This document shows positions 17,960-27,990 of a stretch of 64,000 nucleotides of DNA, one piece after another. The DNA comes from Prevotella sp. (GTDB lineage: Bacteria > Bacteroidota > Bacteroidia > Bacteroidales > Bacteroidaceae): positions 1-64,000 of the forward strand of contig JAFTGB010000041.1 of the NCBI GenBank assembly GCA_017458125.1, written 5' to 3'. Each line of letters begins with the position of its first letter. The stretch's first letter is position 1. Position numbers and translations under genes: made by a program. The notes beneath the pieces were generated by a model. The model saw nothing but the letters and a program-made list of their open reading frames with translations, was not told the DNA's origin and did no database searches.

Positions 17960-18838
17960 TTAGGATTGGTTTTGTGACTCGTACTTGTCAATGGCCTTCT
18001 GCGCGTAGCGGTGCCCTATGGCTATGAGTTTCTCAGACTTGTCGTAGTCGAAGCCGCCGTAGCGCCGCAGCTGAATGTCGATAAGCATGTCTGGATGAGT
18101 GAGTTGCGCCATCAGCTTGGAGTTCTGCCTGATCATGATGGAGCTGGTGCGCGAGAGCAGGGTGTAGTAGTTGAACTCCAGATTGTCGGGAATGATTTTG
18201 TTGAGTATCTGCTGGCTCAGCGACTTGCCGCTCTTGCGGCGGGCGTCGATGAAGTGCTGTAGCATGCTCTGTCCGTGGTAGTCGTGGCCGCTGACGTCGA
18301 CGCCCACCAGCAGGTCGCCGTTGTGGCGGGCCACACGGTTCAGGGGTATGGGGTTCACGATGCCGCCATCTATGAGCACCATGTCATTGATGCGCACGGG
18401 CTCATAGTAGGCAGGCAGCGAGATACTGGCGCGGATGGCTCCGAAGAGGCTTCCCTTCCGGAAGGTCACCTCGCGCCCGTTCTCCCAGTCGGTAGCTACG
18501 GCACAGTAGGGTATTGGCAAGTCCTCGATGAGCGTGTCGGGCACTATCGCCTTGATGGCATCGATGATGCGCTCGCCCTTTACCAGATGGTTCAGGCTGA
18601 ACGAGAAATCGGTGAGCTCCACCATCTTGCGACGGTCGATGGTCTTCATCCACTCGCGGAACTCCTGCAGCTTGCCAGCGGCATAGACTCCGCCGATGAG
18701 TGCACCCATGGACGCCCCCGCCACGGAGACGATGCGGTAGCCGCGTGCCTCCAGTTCCTCGATGACCCCGATGTGCACCAAGCCGCGTGCTCCGCCACTT
18801 GACAGTACCAACGCTACGTTTTTTGCCATAACTCTCAA
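17960..18838 (-). CDS. Patatin-like phospholipase family protein
   Basis: 292 aa as drawn; a start three codons later (18829, MAKNVALVLS) is as likely. The oxyanion motif SGGARG, the nucleophile elbow GASMG and the IDGG segment supplying the catalytic Asp are all present, so the Ser-Asp dyad is complete. About 250-300 aa is typical for the bacterial RssA-like group. No signal peptide, so it is probably a cytoplasmic lipid hydrolase. The asparaginase gene follows after 9 nt. Confidence 0.88.
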   Translation of the reverse strand: MRVMAKNVALVLSSGGARGLVHIGVIEELEARGYRIVSVAGASMGALIGGVYAAGKLQEFREWMKTIDRRKMVELTDFSFSLNHLVKGERIIDAIKAIVPDTLIEDLPIPYCAVATDWENGREVTFRKGSLFGAIRASISLPAYYEPVRINDMVLIDGGIVNPIPLNRVARHNGDLLVGVDVSGHDYHGQSMLQHFIDARRKSGKSLSQQILNKIIPDNLEFNYYTLLSRTSSIMIRQNSKLMAQLTHPDMLIDIQLRRYGGFDYDKSEKLIAIGHRYAQKAIDKYESQNQS

Positions 18839-18866
18839 CTATTCACTATAATCTATACACTAAATG

Positions 18867-20453
18867 CTACTTCACCGTCAGCACGACGATACTCTTGGCC
18901 GGAAGTTTGACCGTCAGCACACCCTTCTTCAGCTTGGCGTCGCGGAAGTCGGCGGGAGCCACCTTGTCAGGGTTAGTGAAGTCGTTGTAGTCGGCAACGT
19001 TCTTCGAGGTCAGGATGCGACCGCTGACCGTCTTTGCCGTGCAACCCTGAAGGGCGATGTCCAGCGTCTCGGACTCGTCGAGCGACACGTTGGTCAGCGC
19101 GAGGACGATGCTGCCGTCCTTGGCTTTGGCTGCCGAGGCAGAGATGAGGGGCAGGGTGCGCTCGCCGGCATCCTTGTCGGCCTTGTCCTTGAAGTAAGCC
19201 TTGCTGACCTTCATCGTCTTGCTCTCGATGTCGATGGGCAGGAAGGTGGCGTCCTGGAACGGGGTGTACATCTGGAATACGTGGTAGGTCGGCGTGAGCA
19301 CCATGTGGCCGGTGCCTTTCTGGTCGGTCAGTATCATGGACTGCAGCACGTTGACCACCTGTGCGATGTTAGCCATCTTGACACGGTCGGTATGGCGGTG
19401 GAAGACGTTCAGCGACAGAGCGGCCACAAAGGCGTCGCGCAGGGCGTTCTGCTGATACAGGTGTCCGCGGATGGTGCCCGGCTCTTCGTCCCACCAGGTG
19501 CCCCATTCGTCAACCAGCAGACCCACCTTTCCCTTCGGGTCTTTCTCGTCCATAATCTTCTTATGCTTCTTGATGACGTCCTCTATCTCCAGACACTTGG
19601 CCAGCGCCCAGTAATACTGGTCGTTGTCAAACTGAGTGGCTGAGCCCTTGGAGCCCGTCCAGCCCACGCAGGTGTAGTAGTGCAGCGACAAGCCGTCCAT
19701 GCGGTGTCCCACGCGCTCCATGAGCACTTTGGTCCAGTCGTAGTCATAATCGGAGGCACCGCTGGCTATCTTGTAGAGTCTGTTGCCGTCGTAGTTGCGG
19801 CAGTAGGTGGAGTAGCGGCGGTAGAGGTCGGAGTAATACTCGGGGCGCATGTTGCCACCGCAGCCCCACGACTCGTTGCCCACGCCCAGGTACTTGACCT
19901 TCCAGGGCTTCTCGCGGCCGTTCTGTTTGCGCAGGTTAGCCATGGGTGTGCCCTCCTCAGAGGTCATGTATTCCACCCACTTGGCCAGCTCCTCAACGGT
20001 GCCGCTGCCCACGTTGCCGCTGATGTAGGGTTCGCAACCCAGCATCTCGCACAGGTTCAGGAACTCGTGTGTGCCGAAGGAGTTGTCCTCGATGGTGCCG
20101 CCCCAGTTGTTGTTCTTCATCGACGGACGCTTGTCGCGCGGGCCAATGCCGTCGCGCCAGTGGTACTCGTCGGCAAAGCAGCCGCCGGGCCAGCGCAGCA
20201 CGGGGATTTGCAGTGCCTTCAGGGCTTCAAAGACGTCCTTGCGGTAACCGTTGATGTTAGGAATGGGGGAATTCTCGCCCACCCACAGGCCTCCGTAGAT
20301 GCACGAGCCGAGGTGCTCGGCAAACTGGCCGTAGATTTCCTTGTTGATGGTCGACTTCCCCTGGTCAGCGTGCAGCGTGGCCTTGGTGTTCTCTGCGTTG
20401 ACTGTGGTGGCCATAGCCAGCGACACGGTCAGGATGGATAGGAATTTTCTCAT
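18867..20453 (-). CDS. abfA: Secreted alpha-L-arabinofuranosidase, GH51
   Basis: 528 aa with a signal peptide (1-20, ending TVNAE). The catalytic domain follows with [37 protein letters not shown], the acid/base Glu194 in GVGNESWG and the nucleophile Glu316 in LLVDEWGTW. The last 120 residues form a beta-sandwich ending in the usual SIVVLTV strand. The enzyme removes arabinofuranose side chains from arabinan or arabinoxylan, probably in the periplasm. It stands next to the arabinose operon and supplies its substrate. Confidence 0.93.
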   Translation of the reverse strand: MRKFLSILTVSLAMATTVNAENTKATLHADQGKSTINKEIYGQFAEHLGSCIYGGLWVGENSPIPNINGYRKDVFEALKALQIPVLRWPGGCFADEYHWRDGIGPRDKRPSMKNNNWGGTIEDNSFGTHEFLNLCEMLGCEPYISGNVGSGTVEELAKWVEYMTSEEGTPMANLRKQNGREKPWKVKYLGVGNESWGCGGNMRPEYYSDLYRRYSTYCRNYDGNRLYKIASGASDYDYDWTKVLMERVGHRMDGLSLHYYTCVGWTGSKGSATQFDNDQYYWALAKCLEIEDVIKKHKKIMDEKDPKGKVGLLVDEWGTWWDEEPGTIRGHLYQQNALRDAFVAALSLNVFHRHTDRVKMANIAQVVNVLQSMILTDQKGTGHMVLTPTYHVFQMYTPFQDATFLPIDIESKTMKVSKAYFKDKADKDAGERTLPLISASAAKAKDGSIVLALTNVSLDESETLDIALQGCTAKTVSGRILTSKNVADYNDFTNPDKVAPADFRDAKLKKGVLTVKLPAKSIVVLTVK

Positions 20454-20478
20454 TTAATAATATAGTTATAGGGTTTGA

Positions 20479-21639
20479 TTAAAATCTCATGCCTAATGAT
20501 GCGTTGACGTACCAGTCGGTCAGTCGCAGCGTGCTTTCGTCAATGCTGTTGCGGTAGTTGTTGAGTTGTCCGTAGACGTTGAGGAAGTAGCGGTCGAAGT
20601 TGTAGGTGACTGATGCGCGGGCATTGATGTTGAACGACACCTTGCCGTACTTCACCTGGCTTCCCGTTTTCTCCAGCGTGATGTCTTCCTGCCACGATTG
20701 GTCGTCGGGCACGCGCTTCTTGCCCGTCGGCGACACCTCGGCGTCTTCTAAGAAGATATCGTAGTTGGAGTCGTAGAGGTCTATTTTTGTGCGGTTCAGC
20801 AGTGCCAGCATGGGCATTGCCGTGACGTTGACGAGCAGGTTCTTCATCGGCACCCAGTTGTAGGCGTAGCCTATGCCGATGCTTCCCTCCTGGATTTTGA
20901 TGCGGCCGATGTCGCCCAGCACCTGAATGAGTAGGGCGTTTTTGCGTGCGGCGTAGTCGAGCGATGTCTGGAACCACATGGCTCCTATCACTAATGAGCC
21001 TGCCGAGCGTATCTGCTTGACTGACTGGTCGTAGGCTGCGGCATGTGAGAAGCGCTTGCCATTGAGCAGGTAGAAGCCGTCGATGATGGTTCTTCTGACC
21101 TCAACGTCGTCCCACGTCTCTATGGTACCCTCCGGTATTTCCGTGTATCCGTCCTCGTCATAGCCCCAGATGCTGGTGTCGAGCTCGCGGGTGGAGAACT
21201 TGCGTGAGCGGAGGTTGATGCTGTAGTTCGACCCTGTGGCACCTATGGAGAAGTTGCGCCCGTTGTTCTTGGTCAACGACAGGCTGTAGCCCCATCCGTA
21301 GCCCCGGTAGCCTATCCACGCGCCTATGGATGCTGTCATTGTGGGTTTGAATGACGACTCCATATTGATTTCGCCATAGTAGCCTTTGCGACTGATGTAC
21401 TCGCTGCTCATGTGCGACTTGGACTTCAGGTCCATGTCGTTGGCGTTGAATTTCAGCACCAGCTGCCACGGTTTCTCAGGCACCTCGATGTATCGGCTGT
21501 CAATGCCCTTGATGGTCAGGGTGTCAATAAATGCTCCTAATTTGTTGACGGTACGTACAACCCACGGCTTACGCTCTTGTCCCCACAACTGCAGGCAACA
21601 GAAAAGGATAATACAGAGAATGGGCTGTCTTCGTTTCAT
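20479..21639 (-). CDS. DUF4421 family outer-membrane protein
   Basis: 386 aa from ATG 21639 (MKRRQPILCIILFCCLQLWG), which starts a good signal peptide; the longer frame from 21684 would start upstream of the promoter. The body has the Bacteroidetes DUF4421 look: RKGYYGEINMESSF, WIGYRGYGWGYSLSL, GATGSNYSINLRS, and a final strand YVNASLGMRF, which suggests a beta-barrel. Function unknown. It lies 25 nt upstream of the arabinofuranosidase in the same direction. Confidence 0.75.
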   Translation of the reverse strand: MKRRQPILCIILFCCLQLWGQERKPWVVRTVNKLGAFIDTLTIKGIDSRYIEVPEKPWQLVLKFNANDMDLKSKSHMSSEYISRKGYYGEINMESSFKPTMTASIGAWIGYRGYGWGYSLSLTKNNGRNFSIGATGSNYSINLRSRKFSTRELDTSIWGYDEDGYTEIPEGTIETWDDVEVRRTIIDGFYLLNGKRFSHAAAYDQSVKQIRSAGSLVIGAMWFQTSLDYAARKNALLIQVLGDIGRIKIQEGSIGIGYAYNWVPMKNLLVNVTAMPMLALLNRTKIDLYDSNYDIFLEDAEVSPTGKKRVPDDQSWQEDITLEKTGSQVKYGKVSFNINARASVTYNFDRYFLNVYGQLNNYRNSIDESTLRLTDWYVNASLGMRF

Positions 21640-21644
21640 GCTTA

Positions 21645-21652
21645 CAAAGGTA
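21645..21652 (-). promoter_or_regulatory. Putative -7 box of the DUF4421 / arabinofuranosidase transcript
   Basis: TACCTTTG on the minus strand, perfect match. It ends only five nucleotides before the ATG at 21639, so the mRNA would be nearly leaderless if this box is used. Confidence 0.45.
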
Positions 21653-21748
21653 CAAAATAAGCCAGTAAAAGCAGGGAACTCCAAGCATATTTAACGGGCT
21701 TTAACTTACCTTTAGTTTCTGTGCGGGGCGAGAAAAAAGGTTAAAAAA

Positions 21749-21780
21749 TTTGGAGGCATCAAAAAATTTGTCTATCTTTG
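21749..21780 (+). promoter_or_regulatory. Promoter of the aldehyde dehydrogenase gene
   Basis: -33 TTTG (21749-21752), 20-bp spacer, -7 TATCTTTG (21773-21780). This fits the Bacteroidetes consensus TTTG / TAnnTTTG with normal spacing and gives a leader of about 65 nt. Confidence 0.7.
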
Positions 21781-21851
21781 CTTCGCATCAGCATACTACC
21801 CGGATGCATTACATCCTAAAACTAATTATAAACTAAAGCAAAGCTACACGT

Positions 21852-23291
21852 ATGAAAGACTTGAAAATGTTCATTGATGGCCAGTTCTGCCAGAGCAGTG
21901 ACGGCCAGTGGATTGACGTATTGAACCCGTCGACGGAGGAAGTCATCTCCCGACAGCCCAACGGAACCATTGCCGATGTCAACCGTGCCTTGGACGCTGC
22001 ACGCAAGGCTCAGAAACAGTGGGCCAAGACACCTGCCATTGAGCGTGCGGCATGGCTCAAGAAACTGGCTGACGGCATCCGTGAGCGCCGTGAAGAGTTC
22101 ATCGACATCATCATGCGCGAACAGGGAAAGACGCTCAACTGGGCTACCGTGGAGGTGGATGTGACAGCTGAGTATTTTGACTATATGGCCTCCTTCGCCC
22201 GCCACATCGAAGGAGAGATTATCCCCTCAGACCGTCCCAACGAGACCATCTTCCTGAGCAAGAAACCTATTGGCGTGGTGGCAGGCATCCTGCCTTGGAA
22301 CTTCCCCTTCTTCCTCATTGCACGCAAGGCCGGTGCTGCCCTCATTGCCGGATGTACCATCGTCATCAAGCCTTCGCAGCTGACTCCCGAGAACTGCACA
22401 ACTTTTGGCGAGGTGGTCGACAAGGTGGGACTGCCCAAGGGCGTCATCAACATTGTGACGGGTAAGGGTTCGGTCATCGGCAACGAGATGGCTGGTTCGC
22501 CTAAGATTGATATTGTCAGCGTGACGGGTAGCGTCTCGGCTGGCGAGAGCATCATGGCAGCAGCCTCGAAGAACATCACCAAGGTCAGCCTGGAGTTAGG
22601 CGGCAAGGCTCCGGCCATCGTCTGCAAGGATGCCGACTTGGAGAAAGCTGCCCAGTGGATTGTTGACAGCCGTATAGGCAACAACGGCCAGATATGCAAC
22701 AATGCCGAGCGTGTCTACGTGCAGAAGGAAGTCAAGGCCGAGTTCACCAGAATTCTGGTTGAGAAGATGAAGGCTGTGCGTGTGGGCGATGTCTGTCAGG
22801 ATCACACCGTCGACATGGGTCCGCTGGTAGAGGCTCGTGCCCTGGAGAGTGTCACCGAGAAGGTGGAGCGTGCCATCAAACAGGGTGCCAAGCTGCTCTG
22901 CGGCGGTCACCGTGTGGGCGAGAAGGGTTACTTCTATGCTGCCACCGTGCTTGACGACTGCCGTCAGGACATGGACATCATTCATGAGGAGACCTTCGGC
23001 CCTGTCATTCCGCTGGTGGAGTTTGACACCATTGAGCAGGCCATCGAGTGGTCTAACGACTGTGAGTACGGTCTGGCCTCGTCAGTGTTCACCAAAGACA
23101 TTGATACCGCCACGCGGGTGGCCCGTGAGTTGGAGTTCGGCGAGACCTACATCAACCGCGAGCACTTCGAGGCCATGCAGGGCTTCCATGCCGGCGTCAA
23201 GAAGTCGGGCATCGGAGGTGCCGACGGCAAGCACGGTGTTGAGGAGTATTTAGTGACTCATGTCACCTATCTCGACACGCATTACGAGTAA
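21852..23291 (+). CDS. aldA: Lactaldehyde/glycolaldehyde dehydrogenase (AldA type)
   Basis: 479 aa. It closely follows E. coli AldA along its length: FIDGQF near the N-terminus, GILPWNFPFFLIARK, the LELGGKAPAIV block with the general-base Glu, NNGQICNNAERVYVQK with the nucleophilic Cys, HEETFGPVIPLVEFDT, and GFHAGVKKSGIGGADGKHG. The enzyme oxidises lactaldehyde or glycolaldehyde to the acid using NAD+. These aldehydes arise from fucose, rhamnose or pentose breakdown. It is divergent from the DUF4421 gene and convergent with araB, sharing a terminator with it. Confidence 0.88.
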   Translation: MKDLKMFIDGQFCQSSDGQWIDVLNPSTEEVISRQPNGTIADVNRALDAARKAQKQWAKTPAIERAAWLKKLADGIRERREEFIDIIMREQGKTLNWATVEVDVTAEYFDYMASFARHIEGEIIPSDRPNETIFLSKKPIGVVAGILPWNFPFFLIARKAGAALIAGCTIVIKPSQLTPENCTTFGEVVDKVGLPKGVINIVTGKGSVIGNEMAGSPKIDIVSVTGSVSAGESIMAAASKNITKVSLELGGKAPAIVCKDADLEKAAQWIVDSRIGNNGQICNNAERVYVQKEVKAEFTRILVEKMKAVRVGDVCQDHTVDMGPLVEARALESVTEKVERAIKQGAKLLCGGHRVGEKGYFYAATVLDDCRQDMDIIHEETFGPVIPLVEFDTIEQAIEWSNDCEYGLASSVFTKDIDTATRVARELEFGETYINREHFEAMQGFHAGVKKSGIGGADGKHGVEEYLVTHVTYLDTHYE

Positions 23292-23304
23292 GAAAAGACA
23301 GAAT

Positions 23305-23345
23305 AAAAAAAGCCCCTTCCTCGCGAAAGGAAGGGGCTTTTTTTA
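23305..23345. terminator. Bidirectional terminator between aldA and araB
   Basis: A long GC stem (AAAGCCCCTTCC pairing with GGAAGGGGCTTT) with A-runs on the left and T-runs on the right, ending at the araB stop codon. It serves both convergent genes. Confidence 0.9.
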
Positions 23346-24938
23346 TTACTTGTGTTCGGCAGCACACTGCTCGATGGGGATGCAGCGCTTGTAGTTGCTG
23401 ATATACCGCTCGAAACCGGCGACATCCTCTTCCACAGGGTCTACGGATATGCCGCTGTTGCCTGCAAAGACGACCTGCTCCAGATAGTCGGCCAAGGTCA
23501 TGCCTTGCTTGTTGACCATGTAGGCGGCGAGCAGGGCAATGCCCCATGCTCCACCTTCGCCTGCCGTCTCCATGACGGAGATGGGCGAGTTGAGGGCTGC
23601 TGCCAGCATGCGCTGTCCGACGCCGGCCGTCTTGAAGTAGCCTCCGTGTCCTGTGATGCGGTCTACCTTGACATGCTCTTCCTTCAGCAGGATGTCGTTG
23701 CCCAGCTTGAGTACGCCGATGGCTCCATAGAGGTGGGCGCGCATGAAGTTGGCCAGCGTGAACTTGTCGTTGGCAGAGCGGACGAAGAGGGGACGGCCCT
23801 CCTGGAGTCCGGTGACGGGTTCGCCACTGACGTAGTTGTAGCTGATGAGTCCGCCGCAGTCGGCATCGCCCTCAAGGGCTTTGTTGAAGAGGCGGCCGTA
23901 AAGCTCGTTCATGTCAACGGGCAGGCCCAGAAGCTGTTGGTACTCCTTGAAGAGCGACACCCATGCGTTGATGTCTGACGTGCAGTTGTTGCAGTGAACC
24001 ATGGCAACGAGTGAACCGTCAGGAGTCGTCACCATGTCAATCATCTCGTACGGCTTCGACAGGGGCTTCTCCAGAACAATCATGGAGAAGCTGGAGGTTC
24101 CTGCTGATACGTTGCCCGTGCGCTGCTTGACGGCATTGGTGGCAGCCATGCCCGTGCCTGCATCGCCCTCGGGCGGACAGACGGGGATGCCGGCTTTCAG
24201 GTGTCCGGAGACATCGAGACGCTGGGCACCCTCAGGAGTCAGGAAACCTGCACTCTCACCGGCAACGAGCACTTTGGGCAGGATGTCGAGCAACTGCCAT
24301 GAGAAGCCCTTGGGGGCTATGAGCTTGTTGAACTTGTCAACCATGGTGGCATCGTAGGTCTTCGTGACCGGGTCGACGGGTATCATGCCCGAGGCATCGC
24401 CCACGCCTAAGACGAATTTTCCGGTGACCTGCCAGTGGACGTAGCCAGCCAGTGTGGTCAGGAATTTGATGTCCGACACGTGCTCTTCGTTGTCGAGTAT
24501 GGCCTCGTAGAGGTGGCTGATGCTCCAGCGCAGGGGGATGTTGTAGTTGAAGAGTTCGGAGAGTTTGGCTGCGGCCTTGCCCGTATTGGTGTTGCGCCAT
24601 GTGCGGAAGGGCACGAGGATTTGCTGCTTCTCGTTGAAAGCCATGTAGCCGTGCATCATGGCGGAGAACCCGATGGCGGCCAGCGACTCTATCTCGCAGT
24701 CGTACTGCTTCAGCACGTCCTTGCGCAGTTCGGCATAGCAGTCCTGCAGTCCGTACCATACGGCTTCGGTAGAGTAAGTCCAGAGTCCGTCGACGAGCTG
24801 GTTTTCCCACTCGTGCGAACCCTGCGCTATGGGCTTGTTGTCCTGGTCGATGAGGACAGCCTTGATGCGGGTAGAGCCAAACTCGATGCCGAGAATGGCT
24901 TTACCTGCTTCTATGGTTTGTTTTGCGTTCATCATCAT
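23346..24938 (-). CDS. araB: FGGY carbohydrate kinase, ribulokinase of the arabinose operon
   Basis: 530 aa with both FGGY actin-like ATPase halves: [16 protein letters not shown] at the N-terminus (phosphate-binding loop), [38 protein letters not shown] and the C-terminal [20 protein letters not shown]. By sequence alone it could be called xylulokinase-like. Position as last gene after araD and araA makes L-ribulose the likely substrate: it phosphorylates L-ribulose to L-ribulose-5-phosphate. Confidence 0.85.
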   Translation of the reverse strand: MMMNAKQTIEAGKAILGIEFGSTRIKAVLIDQDNKPIAQGSHEWENQLVDGLWTYSTEAVWYGLQDCYAELRKDVLKQYDCEIESLAAIGFSAMMHGYMAFNEKQQILVPFRTWRNTNTGKAAAKLSELFNYNIPLRWSISHLYEAILDNEEHVSDIKFLTTLAGYVHWQVTGKFVLGVGDASGMIPVDPVTKTYDATMVDKFNKLIAPKGFSWQLLDILPKVLVAGESAGFLTPEGAQRLDVSGHLKAGIPVCPPEGDAGTGMAATNAVKQRTGNVSAGTSSFSMIVLEKPLSKPYEMIDMVTTPDGSLVAMVHCNNCTSDINAWVSLFKEYQQLLGLPVDMNELYGRLFNKALEGDADCGGLISYNYVSGEPVTGLQEGRPLFVRSANDKFTLANFMRAHLYGAIGVLKLGNDILLKEEHVKVDRITGHGGYFKTAGVGQRMLAAALNSPISVMETAGEGGAWGIALLAAYMVNKQGMTLADYLEQVVFAGNSGISVDPVEEDVAGFERYISNYKRCIPIEQCAAEHK

Positions 24939-24962
24939 TGTCTGTTAATGGCCGGTTGTCAA

Positions 24963-26504
24963 TTACTTGAGTGCCTTGTTCAGCATGTAGTACACCTCGT
25001 TGTACTGCAGCTGGTGACGGAACGAGCCATAGGTGGTGTCCTTGTCGATGCGCAGCATCTCGATACCGGCAATCTCGGCATAGTCAATCCAGAACTCGGG
25101 CGTAATGTCGTATGAGAAACAGCTGTGGTGCGTACCACCGGCCAATATCCATGCAGCGGTGCCAATCTCGAAGTTGGGCATGGGTATCCACAGGGCGTTG
25201 GCCACGGGCAGCTTGGGCAGGGCCTTTGGCTTGATGCACTCCACGTCGTTGACGATGAGGCGGAAGCGGTTGCCCATATCGACGACGGTAGCAGTGACGC
25301 CATTGCCCACCTTGGAGTCGAAGACCAGACGGGCGGTGAACTCCTTACGCACGCCGATGCCCAGGAAGTGAACCTCCAGGCGGGGCTTGTCGGCGGCAAT
25401 GAGCGGGCAAACCTCCAGCATGTGCGACTGTAGGATGCTTGACTTCTCGCCGTCGAAGTTGAGTGTGTAGTCCTCCAGGAACGAGCAGCCGTTAGGCATG
25501 CCCTGAGTCATGAACCACACCGTGCGGTAGAGCGCTGCCGACTTCCAGTCGCCCTCGGCACCGAAGCCATAGCCTTCGGCCATGAGGCGCTGCGAGGCCA
25601 GACCGGGTATCTGGTCAAAGCCCAGGAAGTTGGGGTCGTTGATGTCCCAGTCGCCCAGGTCGTCGAAGTTGGTGGTGAAGCCCTTGGCTCCAGTGTCCTT
25701 CAGCACGCGGCGGAGAGCTATCTCCTGCTTGGCGGCGTTGTGTACCTTCTGCCAGTAGACTTCCTCGCCACTCTCGTCAATCTTGATGGTGTAGAGCTTC
25801 TTGTACTCTTCGACCAGTTCGTCGGCTTCGGCGTCGGTCACCTTCTTCAGGTAGTCCATCAGCTTGCTTACGGGGTAGTAGTCTACATGGTAGCCCAGAC
25901 GCATCTCAGCCTCCACCTTGTCGCCGTCGGTCACGGCCACGTTGTTCATCTGGTCGCCGAAGCGGATGATGCGCATGTCGTGGGCATCGGCCCAGGCAGC
26001 AGCGACGCGAGCCCATACGGCAATCTGCTTCTGGGGCTTCTCGTCTTTCCAGTAGCCGCTGACTACTTTGCGCGGAATGCGCAGGCGGGCACAAATGTGA
26101 CCGAACTCGCGGTCGCCATGGGCACTCTGGTTCAGGTTCATGAAGTCCATGTCCATGGTGTCCCAGGGGATCTCGGCGTTGTACTGAGTGTGGAAGTGGA
26201 GTAGGGGCTTGTTGAGCTCCTGAAGTCCGTGTATCCACATCTTGGCAGGCGAGAAGGTGTGCATCCAGGTCATCACGCCAATGCACTTCTTGTCGTTGTT
26301 GGCCTCCTTCATGACGTCCAGAACCTCCTTGGAACTGTTCACGGTGCCCTTGTAGACTATCTTGACGGGGATGATTCCCTTGTCATTCAGTCCGTCAACC
26401 ATCTCTTGTGAGTGTCCGTCAACGATTTTCACGGTCTCACCTCCGTAGAGCAACTGTGCGCCAGTTACCCACCAAATCTCAAAATTTTCAAATGCCTTTA
26501 TCAT
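24963..26504 (-). CDS. araA: L-arabinose isomerase
   Basis: 513 aa, full length. Diagnostic AraA features: WWVTGAQLLYGGE at the N-terminus, GVMTWMHTFSPAKMWI, PLLHFHTQYNAEIPWDTMDM, EGYGFGAEGDWKSAAL with a metal-binding Glu, and the late HHSCFSYD. It interconverts L-arabinose and L-ribulose in the cytoplasm with a divalent metal. The next gene downstream is araB, 24 nt away. An 83-bp gap separates it from araD. Confidence 0.96.
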   Translation of the reverse strand: MIKAFENFEIWWVTGAQLLYGGETVKIVDGHSQEMVDGLNDKGIIPVKIVYKGTVNSSKEVLDVMKEANNDKKCIGVMTWMHTFSPAKMWIHGLQELNKPLLHFHTQYNAEIPWDTMDMDFMNLNQSAHGDREFGHICARLRIPRKVVSGYWKDEKPQKQIAVWARVAAAWADAHDMRIIRFGDQMNNVAVTDGDKVEAEMRLGYHVDYYPVSKLMDYLKKVTDAEADELVEEYKKLYTIKIDESGEEVYWQKVHNAAKQEIALRRVLKDTGAKGFTTNFDDLGDWDINDPNFLGFDQIPGLASQRLMAEGYGFGAEGDWKSAALYRTVWFMTQGMPNGCSFLEDYTLNFDGEKSSILQSHMLEVCPLIAADKPRLEVHFLGIGVRKEFTARLVFDSKVGNGVTATVVDMGNRFRLIVNDVECIKPKALPKLPVANALWIPMPNFEIGTAAWILAGGTHHSCFSYDITPEFWIDYAEIAGIEMLRIDKDTTYGSFRHQLQYNEVYYMLNKALK

Positions 26505-26587
26505 AGTTGTATCTTTAATGTTTGATGTTTTACAGTTCTATCTATAATGTTTTAACCCTCAAAGTATTATGTTTTAATCTTTAAAGT

Positions 26588-27289
26588 TTAATCTTTCTTC
26601 TTCTGTCCGTAATAGGCGTTGGGACCGTGCTTGCGTGAGAAGTGCTTCTCGACGAGCAGGGGATTCATCGTGGTGTCAGGGTTGACACAGAAAGAGACGA
26701 AGGCCATCTTGGCTACCTGTTCGGCAACGACGGCGTGGTAGACAGCCTGGTCGGCATCCTTTCCCCATGCAAAGGGACCGTGGTTCTTGACCAGCACGGC
26801 GGGGGTATGCACGGGGTTGATGTTGTCTTTGCGGAAGCGGTCGACAATGACCACTCCGGTCTTCTTCTCATACTCGGGCATCTGGTCTTCCGTCATCGAG
26901 TCGGTGCACGGTATGCAGTCGTGGAAGTAGTCGGCATGGGTGGTGCCGATGTTGGGGATGTCCTTGCCGGCCTGTGCCCATGCGGTAGCATAGGTGGAGT
27001 GGGTGTGGACGATGCCTCCCAACTCGGGGAATGCTTTATATAATATAAGGTGTGTGGGCGTGTCCGACGAGGGGTTGAGGTCGCCCTCTACCACCTTGCC
27101 AGTCTCCAGGTCGACGACCACCATGTCGCTTGCTTTCATCACGTCGTACTCAACACCGGAGGGCTTGATGACGACGAGGCCTTTCTCGCGGTCGATAGCC
27201 GACACGTTGCCCCAGGTGAATATCACGAGGTTGTGCTTTACCAGGTCCAGGTTGGCACGGAACACTTTTTCTTTCAGTTCTTCTAACAT
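26588..27289 (-). CDS. araD: L-ribulose-5-phosphate 4-epimerase
   Basis: 233 aa, usual length for class II aldolase-type AraD. Seen: [40 protein letters not shown] and the zinc-binding [14 protein letters not shown] and TTHADYFH histidines. It converts L-ribulose-5-phosphate to D-xylulose-5-phosphate, the last step before the pentose phosphate pathway. The regulator gene ends 11 nt upstream of its start. Confidence 0.95.
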   Translation of the reverse strand: MLEELKEKVFRANLDLVKHNLVIFTWGNVSAIDREKGLVVIKPSGVEYDVMKASDMVVVDLETGKVVEGDLNPSSDTPTHLILYKAFPELGGIVHTHSTYATAWAQAGKDIPNIGTTHADYFHDCIPCTDSMTEDQMPEYEKKTGVVIVDRFRKDNINPVHTPAVLVKNHGPFAWGKDADQAVYHAVVAEQVAKMAFVSFCVNPDTTMNPLLVEKHFSRKHGPNAYYGQKKKD

Positions 27290-27300
27290 AGTAGTTTCTG

Positions 27301-27978
27301 TTACAGTTTAAAATTAGGGTCTTCCTTGTATGCGTTCTTGTTAAATCGGTAGAGTGCTGCTCCGCGCTTTGACGAGGCTTTGTCTATGAGTTCAGTCTTC
27401 TCGATGAAGTCCATCTCTTTGATGCGCTTGCGGAAGTTCCGCTTGTCGACCTCCTCGCCGTTGACGGCTTCGTAAAGGCGTTGCAGCTGGGTGAGTGTGA
27501 ACAACTGCGGCAGCAGCTGGAAACTGATGGGTTGCGTCTTGATTTTCTGCTTCATCAGCCTGCGTGCCTTCAGCACCATGTCGTTGTGGTCGGAGAACAT
27601 CTTGGGCATCTGTTCGATGTCTACCCATTCCACTTCGTGCTCCTGACGCAGTTTGTCATCATAGTTGCTGACGTTGATAAGTGCGTAATAAGCAATGGAA
27701 ACGACACGCTCACCGGGGTCACGGTCGACAGAGCCGAAGGCACCTACCTGGCGCATGTAGACGTTGCGCATGCCCGTCAGCTCGAAGAGGGTACGGTCGG
27801 CAGCCTCGTCGACGCTCTCGTTATTGCGAACGAAGCCTCCGTAGAGACTCCATTCGCCATAACCGGGATTCATCTTACGCCGTCCGATGAGTATCTTCAG
27901 CTTGTTATCGTCAAAGCCGAAGATAATGCAGTCGACAGCCAGGAAGATTTTCTGATGTTCAAAATAGTAAGATGTCAT
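27301..27978 (-). CDS. araR: AraR-type Nudix-domain transcriptional regulator of arabinose use
   Basis: 225 aa. The N-terminal Nudix-like domain (about 8-140) shows [20 protein letters not shown]. In the Nudix box the usual REUxEE is replaced (RTLFEL), so the catalytic glutamates are missing, as in the NrtR/AraR regulators that use the fold only to bind an effector. The C-terminal 80 residues form a winged helix ([20 protein letters not shown]). In Bacteroides the equivalent protein is known to repress the arabinose operon and respond to L-arabinose. It sits inside the operon it probably controls. Confidence 0.88.
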   Translation of the reverse strand: MTSYYFEHQKIFLAVDCIIFGFDDNKLKILIGRRKMNPGYGEWSLYGGFVRNNESVDEAADRTLFELTGMRNVYMRQVGAFGSVDRDPGERVVSIAYYALINVSNYDDKLRQEHEVEWVDIEQMPKMFSDHNDMVLKARRLMKQKIKTQPISFQLLPQLFTLTQLQRLYEAVNGEEVDKRNFRKRIKEMDFIEKTELIDKASSKRGAALYRFNKNAYKEDPNFKL

Positions 27979-27990
27979 TTCCTTAGCTCA

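Noticed and set aside
23346-24938. Xylulokinase
   Set aside because: FGGY sequence alone allows it, but the gene is the last member of a complete ara operon without a xylose isomerase.
24435-27311. Plus-strand frames of 100-226 codons opposite araB, araA and araD
   Set aside because: Antisense shadows; Val/Leu/His/Gly-rich translations without any domain.
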